A stretch of 64,000 nt of DNA from Hyphomicrobiales bacterium (lineage in GTDB: Bacteria; Pseudomonadota; Alphaproteobacteria; Rhizobiales; Rhizobiaceae). Within the stretch, counting starts at the first letter, position 1; every line of letters begins with the position of its first letter. Of this stretch, positions 37,499-46,691 are shown piece after piece. Under the pieces are notes generated by a model. That model searched no databases, was not told where the DNA came from, and saw nothing but the letters and a program-made list of their open reading frames with translations. The stretch covers positions 1-64,000 of the forward strand of contig UBMP01000002.1 in the NCBI GenBank assembly GCA_900466575.1, read 5' to 3'. Both the position numbers and the translations under genes were made by a program.

Positions 37499-38267
37499 CA
37501 ACATCGCAGATGGCCGGAGAGCGGCGCGTCCCTTCTGGCGGTGGGTCCGTCGGCTGGCGACGCTTGTCATGCTGGCCCTGAGTTTTACAATCCTCGTCGC
37601 TCTCGGTACCTGGCAGGTCCACCGTCTTCAGTGGAAGGAACAACTGCTCGCCGATATCGCCGAACGTCGCGCCATGCCGGCAGTGGGCGTGGACCGGATC
37701 GGTGCGGTGCTCGCCTCCGGGGGGGATGTCGACTATCGCCCGATCAACGTCACGGGGACCTTCGATCACCAGCATGAACAGTATTTCTTCGCGACGTATG
37801 AAGGGGCGCCCGGCTACTATGTTTACACGCCGCTGAAGATCGCGGGCAGTCAGGTCATCTTCGTCAATCGGGGTTTCGTGCCCTACGACAAGAAGGACCC
37901 TGCGACGAGAACGGCAGGGCAGGTTTCCGGAGAAGTGACGGTGACCGGGCTTGCGCGTTCGCGGCTCGACCGGAAACCATCATGGATGGTGCCGGATAAC
38001 GATCTGGCCAAGAACATCTTTTATTGGAAGGATCTGGACGCCATGACGGCGCATGCGGGCCTGACCAAGGGTCGTGTCCTGCAGTTCTTCGTCGACGCCA
38101 ATGACGCGCCAAACGCCGGCGGCTTGCCGATCGGCGGTGTCACCCAGTTCGATTTTCCCAATAATCATTTACAATACGCGGTGACATGGTATGGCCTTGC
38201 CGCAACATTGGCCGTCGTCGTCGCGATCTACTGGTTTCGCGGGCGCAGAACGGGGAGCGAGAGATGA
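37491..38267 (+). CDS. SURF1 family cytochrome oxidase biogenesis protein
   Basis: Inner-membrane assembly factor for heme a insertion into subunit I, 258 residues. Helices at about 22-44 and near the C-terminus flank a periplasmic domain. LGTWQVHRLQWKEQLL after helix 1, VDYRPINVTGTFDH and VNRGFVPYD are SURF1 signatures. GTG at 37491 overlaps the DUF983 stop (GTGGCTGA); an ATG at 37458 is an alternative. Its stop overlaps the next gene (ATGA). Confidence 0.9.
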   Translation: MADNIADGRRAARPFWRWVRRLATLVMLALSFTILVALGTWQVHRLQWKEQLLADIAERRAMPAVGVDRIGAVLASGGDVDYRPINVTGTFDHQHEQYFFATYEGAPGYYVYTPLKIAGSQVIFVNRGFVPYDKKDPATRTAGQVSGEVTVTGLARSRLDRKPSWMVPDNDLAKNIFYWKDLDAMTAHAGLTKGRVLQFFVDANDAPNAGGLPIGGVTQFDFPNNHLQYAVTWYGLAATLAVVVAIYWFRGRRTGSER

Positions 38268-38638
38268 CCATAGCCGCCGCTGTGCTGACAGCTCTTGTCG
38301 CGCTCGAGCATGTCTATATTCTCTACCTGGAAATGTTTCTCTGGACGAAACCGGCAGGTCTGCGCACCTTTGGGATGAGCCAGCAAAAGGCGGAGGAAAC
38401 CAGGGTGCTCGGGGCCAACCAGGGCCTTTACAACGGCTTTCTCGCTGCCGGGCTCCTCTGGAGCCTTGTACACCCGGATGCCGTCTTCGCCTATGAACTG
38501 AAGGTCTTCTTCCTCGCCTGCGTCATCGTCGCGGCGCTCTATGGCGCCTGGTCGGCCAGCAGGAAGATCCTGTTCACGCAAGGCCTGCCGGCCATCCTTG
38601 CGATGATTGCCGTGCTCATTGCCGGCGTCCATGCCTGA
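38264..38638 (+). CDS. DUF1304 family membrane protein
   Basis: Four-helix membrane protein of 124 residues with the DUF1304 pattern: [15 protein letters not shown], then [29 protein letters not shown]. Function is unknown. Translation is coupled to SURF1 through an ATGA overlap, so it is cotranscribed with the oxidase assembly genes and lies 7 bp before ispH. Confidence 0.87.
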   Translation: MTIAAAVLTALVALEHVYILYLEMFLWTKPAGLRTFGMSQQKAEETRVLGANQGLYNGFLAAGLLWSLVHPDAVFAYELKVFFLACVIVAALYGAWSASRKILFTQGLPAILAMIAVLIAGVHA

Positions 38639-38645
38639 GGTCACC

Positions 38646-39635
38646 ATGAAGCGTCCGCTCACCATCCGGCTTTGCGAACCGCGCGGCTTCTGCGCCGGTG
38701 TCGACCGTGCCATCCAGATCGTCGTTCTGGCGCTCAAACGCTTCGGCGCACCGGTTTATGTGCGCCACGAGATCGTGCACAATCGTTTCGTTGTGGAAGG
38801 GCTGGAGGCCAAGGGCGCGGTCTTCGTCGAGGAGTTGGACGAAATCCCCGCCGAGCATCGCATGCAGCCGGTCGTCTTTTCCGCACATGGCGTGCCGAAA
38901 TCGGTGCCTGCTGATGCCGAGGCCCGCAACCTCTTCTATCTTGACGCCACGTGCCCGCTCGTTTCCAAGGTCCACAAGCAGGCCATGCGCCACCAGCGCC
39001 TCGGCCGCCACGTCGTCCTGATCGGACATGCCGGGCATCCGGAAGTCATCGGCACGATGGGCCAGCTGGAGCCGGGTGCCGTTTCTCTGATCGAGACGGT
39101 GGAGGATGCGGATCGCTACCAGCCGGCAGATGCAGACAATCTCGGCTATGTGACACAGACTACACTGTCGGTTGATGATACGGCCGGCGTGATCGCGCGC
39201 CTGCAGGAACGTTTCCCGAAGCTGTCGGCCCCGGCCGCCGACAGTATCTGCTATGCCACGACCAACCGCCAGGAGGCCGTCAAGCACGCAGCGCCCGGAT
39301 GCGATCTGTTCCTGATCGTCGGCGCGCCGAACTCGTCCAATTCCAAGCGGTTGGTCGAGGTTGCGGAGAAGGCCGGAGCCAGGAAGTCTCTTCTGGTTCA
39401 ACGTGCGTCCGAGATCGATTGGAACAATCTCGGCGATGTTTCTGTGGTCGGCCTGTCTGCGGGCGCATCCGCCCCGGAAGTGATCGTCAACGAGATCATC
39501 TCCGCCTTCAAGGAGCGCTTCGATGCAACGGTCGATCTTGCCGTGACAGCCGAGGAAAACGAACATTTCCTCGTCAACCGCGAACTGCGGAATGTGGAGT
39601 TGACGGCGACAGACATGGCTTTCGTCAACGGCTGA
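38646..39635 (+). CDS. ispH: 4-hydroxy-3-methylbut-2-enyl diphosphate reductase
   Basis: Iron-sulfur enzyme of the last MEP step, giving IPP and DMAPP; 329 residues. The three [4Fe-4S] cysteines are present: C16 ([10 protein letters not shown]), C103 ([11 protein letters not shown]) and C202 (ICYATTNRQ), plus the active-site HEIVHNR and the TxE-type SNSKRLVE segment. The ATG at 38646 has TGAGGT upstream; an ATG at 38631 overlapping the previous stop is also possible. It completes the isoprenoid pathway begun by dxs at the left end of the window. Confidence 0.95.
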   Translation: MKRPLTIRLCEPRGFCAGVDRAIQIVVLALKRFGAPVYVRHEIVHNRFVVEGLEAKGAVFVEELDEIPAEHRMQPVVFSAHGVPKSVPADAEARNLFYLDATCPLVSKVHKQAMRHQRLGRHVVLIGHAGHPEVIGTMGQLEPGAVSLIETVEDADRYQPADADNLGYVTQTTLSVDDTAGVIARLQERFPKLSAPAADSICYATTNRQEAVKHAAPGCDLFLIVGAPNSSNSKRLVEVAEKAGARKSLLVQRASEIDWNNLGDVSVVGLSAGASAPEVIVNEIISAFKERFDATVDLAVTAEENEHFLVNRELRNVELTATDMAFVNG

Positions 39636-39761
39636 CGGGCCGGAGAGCCATGTTTATGCTAAATAAAGCATAGTCCTTAATTGCTGTGAAATTCGAACAG
39701 GCTATATCTTGCCATAATGCAGTCATAATCTGTTTGGCACCGCAGTTTGGGGATTACGCGG

Positions 39762-41372
39762 ATGAAGCAGAAAAGCGGGGCGAGGGTTTTCGTGGAGATT
39801 TTGGGCTGGACCCTTGTCTTCATGTCCATCACCGCGATAGCCATCGCGATCAACGTCCACCACTATGTAGACACTTTTCTTGCCGCCTACCGGGGCTATC
39901 ACTTCGATGATGTCTTCATTTCGCTGAACATTGCGGGTCTCATCGGGTTGATCTACTCCCTGATGCGCGTCAAGGACCTGACGCTTGAGAACCACCGTCG
40001 CCGTGAGGCAGAGCGGAACGTCGAATGGATCGCCACCCATGACGCGCTGACCGAGCTTCCCAATCGCCGCATGCTGGACAAGGAACTCGCCGCGACCGCT
40101 GCCGAAGGTGGTGTGCAAAGAACGGTTTTCTCGGTTGACCTCGATGGCTTCAAGCGCGTCAACGATCTCTTCGGTCACGCCGTTGGCAACGAGGTTCTCA
40201 AGACCGTCGCCGAACGCCTGAAATCTACCTTCCCCCACGAGTCCATCTACCGGATCGGCGGCGATGAGTTCATCGTCATAACCCGTGGAATGGACGCCGA
40301 TACCGCTGCCGTTGCCGGCCAGCGCATCGTGCAGCAGTTGACCGCACCCATCGATGCGGACGTCATGACGGTCGATGTCGGTGCCAGCGTCGGTTACGCC
40401 TTCTCGCAGGGAGGAGCCGACGCACTGAACACGGCGATCATGCATTCCGACTATGCGATGTACGCAGCCAAGACCGCAGGACGCAATCGTGCCATGGCCT
40501 TCGCGCCCTCCATGGAACAAGACGTCTACAAGCGTGCGCGCCTGGAAGGCGCGCTGAAGCGTGCCGTTCGCGAAGGGGCAATCATCCCGCATTTTCAGCC
40601 CCTGATCGATCTCAAGACGAACAGGGTCTACGGATTCGAAGCGCTTGCGCGTTGGGAGTTGCAGCCGGGCGAATTCGTCTCGCCGGGCGAGTTCATTCCT
40701 CTCGCTGAAGAAACCGGTTTGATCGTGCCGATGACCGAGCACCTCTTGCGGCTTTGCTGCAGGGAGGCGTGCCACTGGCCGCAGGATGTCGGGCTTGCCT
40801 TCAATCTGTCGCCGGTACTGCTGAGCGATGCCGTTCTGGGTCTCAGGCTGATCAAGATCATGTCGGACGAAGGCTTCTCGCCGACACGTCTCGAACTGGA
40901 AATCACCGAAAGCAGCGTGATGAAGGATTATCCCGCTGCGCAGAAGGTGCTGGGCGACCTGATCGAGGCTGGCGCGCGAATCGCGCTCGACGACTTCGGC
41001 ACAGGCTATTCAAGCCTTTCGCAACTCTCCGGCTTCTCCTTTGATACGATCAAGATCGACCGCAGCTTTGTCACCGCCATGAACAAGGGTGAGCGCCAGG
41101 ACAAGGTCATCCGCGCCATCGTTGCGCTGGGATCGGGTCTCGGTGTCAAGACGACGGCCGAGGGTATCGAGGACGATGAACAGCTCGCCTATCTGCGCTC
41201 GCTGGGATGCGATATCGGCCAGGGCTATCTTCTCGGCAAGCCCATGCCGGCGGAGGCAGCGCTACGCTTCATGCAGGAACGGGAAGAGGGAGCGACCGCT
41301 GCTACGCCCGTGACTGAAGGGAAGGCGGCGAACATGGTCACGCCCTTGCCCAACAAGTTGCGTCGCGCCTGA
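39762..41372 (+). CDS. Membrane GGDEF-EAL protein
   Basis: c-di-GMP turnover protein of 536 residues: two helices (about 11-30 and 50-69) with a short periplasmic loop, GGDEF (about 85-255) with an intact IGGDEF motif, EAL (260-510) with FEALARW, NLSPVLL, ELEITES, DDFGTGYS and EGIED intact. No separate sensor domain is visible. Either activity is possible. ATG at 39762 preferred over TTG at 39747. Confidence 0.9.
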   Translation: MKQKSGARVFVEILGWTLVFMSITAIAIAINVHHYVDTFLAAYRGYHFDDVFISLNIAGLIGLIYSLMRVKDLTLENHRRREAERNVEWIATHDALTELPNRRMLDKELAATAAEGGVQRTVFSVDLDGFKRVNDLFGHAVGNEVLKTVAERLKSTFPHESIYRIGGDEFIVITRGMDADTAAVAGQRIVQQLTAPIDADVMTVDVGASVGYAFSQGGADALNTAIMHSDYAMYAAKTAGRNRAMAFAPSMEQDVYKRARLEGALKRAVREGAIIPHFQPLIDLKTNRVYGFEALARWELQPGEFVSPGEFIPLAEETGLIVPMTEHLLRLCCREACHWPQDVGLAFNLSPVLLSDAVLGLRLIKIMSDEGFSPTRLELEITESSVMKDYPAAQKVLGDLIEAGARIALDDFGTGYSSLSQLSGFSFDTIKIDRSFVTAMNKGERQDKVIRAIVALGSGLGVKTTAEGIEDDEQLAYLRSLGCDIGQGYLLGKPMPAEAALRFMQEREEGATAATPVTEGKAANMVTPLPNKLRRA

Positions 41373-41484
41373 GCCGGAACCTCATGGAGGGACTTCAACC
41401 TCCACAGCCAGCGTTCCAAGCCTGTTGCTTTTGTCGCCCGATTCGGGGCATGAGAGCGGTGACTGACTTGCGAAGGAACCCGCC

Positions 41485-42444
41485 TTGGCCGTTTACACCG
41501 ACATCTCGGAAGATGAGCTTTCCGCTTTCTTGAGCGACTACGACGCCGGCTCGCTGACCTCCTACAAGGGGATTGCGGAGGGCGTGGAGAACTCGAACTT
41601 CCTGCTCCACACGACGCAAGGTTCCTTCATCCTGACGCTTTATGAAAAGCGCGTCGATCCGGCGGACCTTCCGTTCTTCCTCGGTCTGATGCAGCATCTG
41701 GCCAAGAACGGCTTGTCCTGCCCCCTGCCGCTGATCCGCAAGGACGGCGGCATGCTGGGTACCCTCGCAGGCCGCCCCGCTGCCATGGTGACGTTTCTCG
41801 AAGGCATGTGGCCGCGCAAGCCGACGGTCGCCCATTGCCGCGAAACGGGCAAGGCGATCGCCGCCATGCATCTCGCCGGCGAGGGGTTCGAAATCACGCG
41901 CCGCAATGCGCTGTCAGTCTCCGGCTGGCGGCCGCTCTGGGACAAGTCGGAAGCTCGGGTGCACGAGATCGACGCGACGCTGCGCGACGAAATTCCGGCC
42001 GAGCTTGCTTTTCTGAAAGCCCATTGGCCGAAAGACCTGCCGACGGGCGTCATCCACGCGGATGCCTTTCCGGACAATGTCTTCTTCCTCGGAGAGACCT
42101 TCTCCGGTCTCATCGACTTCTACTTCGCCTGCAACGATTTCCTCGCCTATGACGTCGCGATCTGCCTGAATGCCTGGTGCTTCGAGAAGGACGGCTCCTT
42201 CAACCTGACGAAGGGTATGGCGCTGCTCGAAGGCTATCAGGATGTCCGGCCGCTCTCGACGGAAGAGATCGCCGCACTCCCGATCTTCGCGCGCGGCTCG
42301 GCGCTCCGCTTCTTTCTCACCCGCCTCTACGACTGGCTGGAAACCCCACCCGGCGCGCTGGTGGTCAAGAAGGACCCGCTCGAATATCTGCGCAAGCTGC
42401 GCTTCCATGCGCATGTCAAAAGCGCTGCCGATTACGGCCTTTGA
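41485..42444 (+). CDS. thrB: Homoserine kinase (ThrB type II)
   Basis: Phosphotransferase-fold enzyme making O-phosphohomoserine for threonine synthesis, 319 residues. It belongs to the aminoglycoside-phosphotransferase-like group used by alphaproteobacteria rather than the GHMP group. Catalytic loop [16 protein letters not shown] and metal site [16 protein letters not shown] are clear. The start is a TTG at 41485 behind AAGGAACC. rnhA follows 11 bp downstream. The next enzyme, thrC, is at the right end of the window. Confidence 0.95.
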   Translation: MAVYTDISEDELSAFLSDYDAGSLTSYKGIAEGVENSNFLLHTTQGSFILTLYEKRVDPADLPFFLGLMQHLAKNGLSCPLPLIRKDGGMLGTLAGRPAAMVTFLEGMWPRKPTVAHCRETGKAIAAMHLAGEGFEITRRNALSVSGWRPLWDKSEARVHEIDATLRDEIPAELAFLKAHWPKDLPTGVIHADAFPDNVFFLGETFSGLIDFYFACNDFLAYDVAICLNAWCFEKDGSFNLTKGMALLEGYQDVRPLSTEEIAALPIFARGSALRFFLTRLYDWLETPPGALVVKKDPLEYLRKLRFHAHVKSAADYGL

Positions 42445-42455
42445 GAGAGTTTTCC

Positions 42456-42896
42456 ATGAAGCATGTCGATATCTTCACCGACGGGGCCTGTTCGGGCAAT
42501 CCCGGGCCCGGCGGCTGGGGCGCCATCCTGCGCTACGGCGACAAGGAAAAGGAAATGTCCGGCGGCGAGGCCGAGACGACCAATAACCGCATGGAGCTGA
42601 TGGCGGCGATCGAAGCGCTGAACGCTTTGAAGACCCCCTGCGAAGTCGATCTCTATACCGACAGCGCCTATGTCAAGGATGGCATCTCCAAGTGGATCTT
42701 CGGCTGGAAGAAGAACGGCTGGAAGACCGCCGACAAGAAGCCGGTGAAGAATGCCGAACTCTGGCAGGCGCTGGAAGCTGCCCGCGACCGCCACAAGGTG
42801 ACGCTGCACTGGGTCAAGGGCCACGCCGGCCACCCCGAAAACGAACGCGCCGACGAACTGGCGCGCATGGGCATGGCGCCGTTCAAGACGCGGTGA
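42456..42896 (+). CDS. rnhA: Ribonuclease HI
   Basis: Endonuclease removing RNA from RNA-DNA hybrids (R-loops, primers), 146 residues. The DEDD site is intact: D in [17 protein letters not shown] in [14 protein letters not shown] in [11 protein letters not shown] and D in NERADELAR; the basic protrusion [17 protein letters not shown] is present. It is translationally close to thrB, a conserved rhizobial pair. A palindromic repeat begins 6 bp after its stop. Confidence 0.96.
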   Translation: MKHVDIFTDGACSGNPGPGGWGAILRYGDKEKEMSGGEAETTNNRMELMAAIEALNALKTPCEVDLYTDSAYVKDGISKWIFGWKKNGWKTADKKPVKNAELWQALEAARDRHKVTLHWVKGHAGHPENERADELARMGMAPFKTR

Positions 42897-42902
42897 GGAC
42901 CA

Positions 42903-42953
42903 GAGCAATTCCAGCGAAAGTGGAAACGGGTTTCGCGTCCGCAATTGCGTACA
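42903..42953. repeat. Interspersed palindromic repeat copy
   Basis: A 51-bp unit starting GAGCAATTCCAGCGAAAG and ending CCGCAATTGCGTAC. It matches the reverse complement of the copy at 14531-14580 at nearly every position. It lies between rnhA and the toxin gene, both ending here, so it may double as a terminator. Confidence 0.75.
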
Positions 42954-42963
42954 GTGAAGCCTT

Positions 42964-43317
42964 CTAACGATCGCCGTTCTGGCGTTCGAGAATGGCAAGA
43001 TCGCTTCTCAGTCTTGCCGGCATATCGGTCCGCCCATGAAGGATGCTCATGATGCCGAGATCGCCATTGTCCAAAATCTTGAAGAAGATGTAGTGCTGGC
43101 TGTAGCGGCTGAAATAGACCGCCTTTCCCACCCCTTGCTGCTTGAATTTCGAAGGCAGCGGTCGCCAGATCTGCGGGAGTGTCGTGAGCTTCCTGAAATG
43201 CGCATGCAGGCCTTCGATATAGGAGGTGGCCTGCGCTTCCCCCCACATCTCTAAAGTGTAGCGCCAAATTCGATCCTGGGCGGCATCTGCGCGGGAATGG
43301 AGCCGGTAGCCCACCAT
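42964..43317 (-). CDS. ParE/RelE-family toxin of a type II toxin-antitoxin system
   Basis: Toxin of 117 residues. It shows the ParE pattern RLHSRADAAQDRIWRYTLEMWG in the first helix region and ends with the beta hairpin pattern KAVYFSRYSQHYIFFKI and ILHGRTDMPARL. ParE toxins inhibit gyrase while RelE relatives cut mRNA; length and sequence favour ParE. The start at 43317 lies 2 bp after the antitoxin stop. A longer frame to 43425 runs back into the antitoxin and is unlikely. Confidence 0.85.
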   Translation of the reverse strand: MVGYRLHSRADAAQDRIWRYTLEMWGEAQATSYIEGLHAHFRKLTTLPQIWRPLPSKFKQQGVGKAVYFSRYSQHYIFFKILDNGDLGIMSILHGRTDMPARLRSDLAILERQNGDR

Positions 43318-43319
43318 GA

Positions 43320-43565
43320 CTATTGCCGCATGTTGCGGCGGATCACATCCTCGGCTCTCACGGCCACGTAGTCTTCGTCGGTGGCAGCAAGAGCCGGTGC
43401 AAGCTCCTCTTCCAGAAACTGCCACCCGGTCTCTTCAGACTGGAGATCCTGCCGGATCAGGGCACGAATATATTCGCCCGCATCCTCGTAAAGCCCGCTC
43501 TCCGTCTGCTGGCGAACATGCTCTTCAAGCTTCCCGCTGACCTTGACCTGAATACTGCCGGGCAT
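43320..43565 (-). CDS. ParD-type ribbon-helix-helix antitoxin
   Basis: Antitoxin of 81 residues. N-terminal ribbon-helix-helix (SIQVKVSGKLEEHVRQQTESG, then YEDAGEYIRALIRQDL) dimerises and binds the operon promoter; the C-terminal acidic tail neutralises the toxin. A GGAGATC ribosome site precedes the ATG. It precedes the toxin with a 2-bp gap, the usual order. Confidence 0.85.
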   Translation of the reverse strand: MPGSIQVKVSGKLEEHVRQQTESGLYEDAGEYIRALIRQDLQSEETGWQFLEEELAPALAATDEDYVAVRAEDVIRRNMRQ

Positions 43566-43630
43566 CGCTGATCTCCAATAGCTGAACTAAGTTTTGGCAA
43601 GACGCTGTACCTTGTCAACCTGAAACCCAT

Positions 43631-44221
43631 TTACCCCTTCAGCGCCCGCTCGACAAACATCAGCCGGTCCTGCCCCCAATACATGTCCTTGCCGACAAAG
43701 AAGGTCGGCGCGCCGAAGACGCCGCGCTGAACGGCTTCGTCCGTGTCGGTTCTCAGCTTGTCCTTCACTGCGTCCGTCCCGATCTCGGCCAACAGTGCCT
43801 GCGGGTCGATGCCGGCGCGCGCGAGCACCTTTCCGATCTCGGCCGGTTCGCCGAGGTTGACCGGATGCTCGAACATGGCGGGATAGATCGCGTCGAGATA
43901 GGCCTCGAGCGCCTTGGGTCCGCGCATCAGCATGGCGGTCGCGCCGCGCATCAGCGGCAGCGTGTTGATCGGGAAATACGGATTCATCTGGAAGGGGATG
44001 CCGTAATACTCAGCCCAGCGATAGAGATCGATGGTGGAATAGCTGCCCTTGGCGGGAACCGTCATGGGGCTCGCATTGCCCGTCGCCTTGAAGACGCCGC
44101 CGATCAGGATAGGCCGCCAGACGATCACCGCCGCGTTGCGGGCCGCAATCTCGGGCAAGGCGCGCCAGGCGATATGGCTGAAAGGGCTGCCGACATCGAA
44201 GAAGAATTCGACCTGTTTCAT
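43631..44221 (-). CDS. 2-hydroxychromene-2-carboxylate isomerase family (DsbA-like) protein
   Basis: Kappa-class GST/DsbA-fold protein of 196 residues. The N-terminal strand VEFFFDVGSPFSHIAW carries a serine where the isomerase family uses it (FDVGSPFS), not a CxxC, arguing against a disulfide oxidase. WRPILIGGVF and GVFGAPTFFVG (cis-Pro loop) fit the family. Known members act on naphthalene-pathway intermediates, but here the substrate is unknown. Start at 44221; 26 bp downstream of the SDR gene on the same strand, so they likely form one TetR-controlled operon. Confidence 0.85.
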   Translation of the reverse strand: MKQVEFFFDVGSPFSHIAWRALPEIAARNAAVIVWRPILIGGVFKATGNASPMTVPAKGSYSTIDLYRWAEYYGIPFQMNPYFPINTLPLMRGATAMLMRGPKALEAYLDAIYPAMFEHPVNLGEPAEIGKVLARAGIDPQALLAEIGTDAVKDKLRTDTDEAVQRGVFGAPTFFVGKDMYWGQDRLMFVERALKG

Positions 44222-44247
44222 GGGGATGGTCCTTCGGGGTGAGGGGC

Positions 44248-44985
44248 TTACCAACGCTCCGACCAGGGGCGCAGGTCAAGTTCGTGCGTCCAGGCGTCAC
44301 GCGGCTGGTTGTGCAGGTGCCAGTAGTTTTCGGCGATGTGGTCCGGATTGAGAATGCCGTCCTGATCCTTCAGCCCATAGCGTTCGGGGAAGCTTTCTCG
44401 AATGAAGTCGGTATCGATCGCCCCATCGATGACGACATGGGCGACATGGATGTTCTTCGGCTGCAGTTCGCGCGCCATGCTCTGCGCCAGCGCTCTCAGC
44501 GCATGTTTTGCCCCGGAAAACGCGGCGAAATGGGCTGAGCCGCGCAGGGATGCCGTGGCGCCTGTAAAGATGATCGTCCCGCGCTGACGCTCCACCATGC
44601 GCCTGGCCACCTCGCGGCCGCTCAGAAATGCGCTGAAACAGGCCATTTCCCAGATCTTGAAATATTTGCGCGCCGTTTCTTCCAGAATGCTTGCGGGAAC
44701 ATTGGCGCCGATATTGAAGACCATGACCTCGATTGGCCCGACCTCGCGCTCGATCCGCTCAATGAGGGTCACGACATCCTCTTCCTTCCGCGCATCCGCG
44801 GCAAAGCCGTGGGCCTCGCCGCCCTCGGTCCTGATCGTCTCGACAAGCCCCTCCAGCTTGTCGGCAGACCGGCGTGTGACGCAAGCCGCATAGCCGCCGC
44901 GCGCGAAGCGCCGGGCAAGTGCCGCACCCGTTGCGCCCCCCGCGCCGATGATCAGCGCGGCCTTGCGGCCGGATTGGTCTGTCAT
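44248..44985 (-). CDS. Atypical short-chain dehydrogenase/reductase with Phe at the catalytic Tyr site
   Basis: Rossmann-fold SDR, 245 residues. The nucleotide-binding motif is altered (IIGAGGATGAALA rather than TGxxxGxG). The active site reads GATASLRGSAHFAAFSGAK: the lysine is kept but phenylalanine replaces the usual tyrosine of YxxxK. This agrees with a known atypical classical-SDR subgroup that lacks the tyrosine, so catalysis may be lost or use another mechanism. It is divergent from a TetR regulator with two operators between. Confidence 0.85.
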   Translation of the reverse strand: MTDQSGRKAALIIGAGGATGAALARRFARGGYAACVTRRSADKLEGLVETIRTEGGEAHGFAADARKEEDVVTLIERIEREVGPIEVMVFNIGANVPASILEETARKYFKIWEMACFSAFLSGREVARRMVERQRGTIIFTGATASLRGSAHFAAFSGAKHALRALAQSMARELQPKNIHVAHVVIDGAIDTDFIRESFPERYGLKDQDGILNPDHIAENYWHLHNQPRDAWTHELDLRPWSERW

Positions 44986-44998
44986 CGGTTCCTCCCTG

Positions 44999-45027
44999 AT
45001 AACGACCGTTACAATAACGAACGTTAT
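44999..45027. promoter_or_regulatory. Two tandem TetR-type operators
   Basis: ATAACGACCGTTAC (44999-45012) and ATAACGAACGTTAT (45014-45027) are near-identical dyads with centres 15 bp apart, in the 87-bp gap between the SDR gene and the TetR gene. They likely bind two TetR dimers and control both directions. Confidence 0.75.
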
Positions 45028-45072
45028 GTGATAAGAACGAGGCCTGTCAAGGATGAAGAGGACGAGGTGGGC

Positions 45073-45621
45073 ATGCGCTATCAGGAGGGATACAAGGAAC
45101 AGAAGCGGCGCGATCTTCTCAAGGCGGCTGGCGCCGCGGCGAAGAAGAATGGGTTCGCGGCCACGGGTGTCGATGCTCTTGCGGAGGCCGCTGGCGTCAC
45201 CTCAGGTTCGGTCTATGCACATTTCGGCTCCAAGGCCGGGCTGCTCGATGCGATGATCGTCAACGAGATGGAGCGCAGCCGTTCACGCTGGGCCCGCAAT
45301 CCGGAGCGGTCGGGCGCGACATGGCTCAAGGAAGAGGCGGTGCGTTATCTCAGCCGCGCCCATATCGATCATCCGGAAAGCGGCTGCCTGATGCCGACCC
45401 TTGCCGCCGATGTCGCGCGTGCGCCGGCGTCGACCAGGCGGGTGTTCGAGGAGCAGTTGCAGCTGGCTCAGGCGGAGATCGCGGACAGGGTGGGCGATGG
45501 CGAGAAGGCGTGGCAATTCCTGTCGCAGATCGTCGGGGCCATGGTGCTGGCGCGCGCTGTCGTCAGCGAGGACGTGCAGGCGGAAATCCTCGATGCGACC
45601 CGTCATGCCATGATTGGCTGA
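45073..45621 (+). CDS. TetR family transcriptional regulator
   Basis: Repressor of 182 residues. The N-terminal helix-turn-helix is clear (GFAATGVDALAEAAGVTSGSVYAHFGSKAGLLDAM), and the ligand domain is of the TetR_C group with HPESGCLMPTLAADVAR. It should bind the tandem ATAACG-type dyads upstream and repress itself and the divergent SDR/isomerase pair. Start at ATG 45073 behind ACGAGGTGG; the frame is open much further upstream through the operator region, which is not credible as coding. Confidence 0.9.
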   Translation: MRYQEGYKEQKRRDLLKAAGAAAKKNGFAATGVDALAEAAGVTSGSVYAHFGSKAGLLDAMIVNEMERSRSRWARNPERSGATWLKEEAVRYLSRAHIDHPESGCLMPTLAADVARAPASTRRVFEEQLQLAQAEIADRVGDGEKAWQFLSQIVGAMVLARAVVSEDVQAEILDATRHAMIG

Positions 45622-45642
45622 CGAGCGCCCCGATAAGAAGGG

Positions 45643-45673
45643 GGCCCCTCCCGGCGGGGGCGGGGGAGGGGCC
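45643..45673. terminator. GC-rich hairpin between convergent tetR and znuA
   Basis: Stem GGCCCCTCCC (45643-45652) with GGGAGGGGCC (45664-45673), 11-nt loop. There is no T run, so termination is uncertain, but it sits in a convergent 147-bp gap where both transcripts should end. Confidence 0.4.
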
Positions 45674-45768
45674 GGCCGACGGCGAGGAGGGACCCATGCC
45701 GTCAACCGAGCTTAGTCTGTTTCGAACGTTTGAGAGCTGATCGTCCGAACCGCAAAAAAATCGGCGCG

Positions 45769-46659
45769 TCAGCTGTTCTTCTGCATCGCCGCCGAAAGCT
45801 GGTCGACGTTGAATCGGAACATCTTCTCGTAGGTCGAAGCCGGGCCGTCCTTCTTCGACAGCGACTCGACATAGAGCTCGCCGCCCGAGGTCGCGCCGGT
45901 GGCCTTGGCGACCTGCTTGACGAGGCGCGGATCGTTGGAGTTTTCGAAGAAATAGGTCTTCACGCCTTCCGACTTGATCTGGTCGATCAGCTTGGCAACG
46001 TTGGCGGCGGAAGCTTCCGTCTCGGTCGATACGCCGAGCGGCGACAGGAACTTCACCTTGTATTCCGCACCGAAATAGCCGAACGCGTCATGGCTCGTCA
46101 GAACCTTGCGGCGATCTTCCGGGAGAGGGTCGATCTTCTGATGGGCATAGGCGTTGAGCGCGTCGAGCTTCTTCTGGTAGGCGTCTGCATTTGCGGCGAA
46201 GACGGCGGCATCCTCCGGGTCTGCGGCCTTAAGGGCGGCTTCAATGTTCTTCACCCAGACCTTGACGTTGAGCGGGTCGTTCCAGACATGCGGATCGGTG
46301 ACGGTCTTGCCGTCTTCTTCCATCTGATGCAGCGAAATGCCTTCAGAGACGGTCACCGGCTTGTTCTTGGTGCCGGAGGCCGTGATCAGGCGGTCCATCC
46401 AGCCTTCCAGGCCCTCGCCAGACACGAAGACGACATCGGCAGCGTTCAGATGCTTGGCATCGGCGGGCGAAGGCTCGAACTCATGGGGGTCGCCGTTCGG
46501 CTGCACGAGGCTGGTCACCTTGACCTTGTCGCCGCCGACCTGATGGACGACATCGGCCAGAACGGTGAACGAGGCCACCACGTTGAGGTCCTTGGCGGAG
46601 GCCGCACCGGCAAATGCGAAGGGCAGGGCGAGGCCGAGAAGGAGAAGACGTTTCTGCAT
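45769..46659 (-). CDS. znuA: Zinc ABC transporter substrate-binding protein
   Basis: Periplasmic cluster A-I metal-binding protein, 296 residues, signal peptide ending ASA. Metal ligands are in GDPHEFEPS (His), TDPHVWNDP (His), SHDAFGYFG (His) and FENSNDPR (Glu/Asp). The His-rich loop found in many ZnuA proteins is absent, so manganese cannot be excluded on the protein alone; the Zur-like boxes upstream of the operon favour zinc. ATG 46659 has AGGAG upstream. Last gene of the operon, 32 bp after the permease. Confidence 0.85.
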   Translation of the reverse strand: MQKRLLLLGLALPFAFAGAASAKDLNVVASFTVLADVVHQVGGDKVKVTSLVQPNGDPHEFEPSPADAKHLNAADVVFVSGEGLEGWMDRLITASGTKNKPVTVSEGISLHQMEEDGKTVTDPHVWNDPLNVKVWVKNIEAALKAADPEDAAVFAANADAYQKKLDALNAYAHQKIDPLPEDRRKVLTSHDAFGYFGAEYKVKFLSPLGVSTETEASAANVAKLIDQIKSEGVKTYFFENSNDPRLVKQVAKATGATSGGELYVESLSKKDGPASTYEKMFRFNVDQLSAAMQKNS

Positions 46660-46691
46660 GAGCAAAACTCCTGTTCAGTTGAGATGACGGA

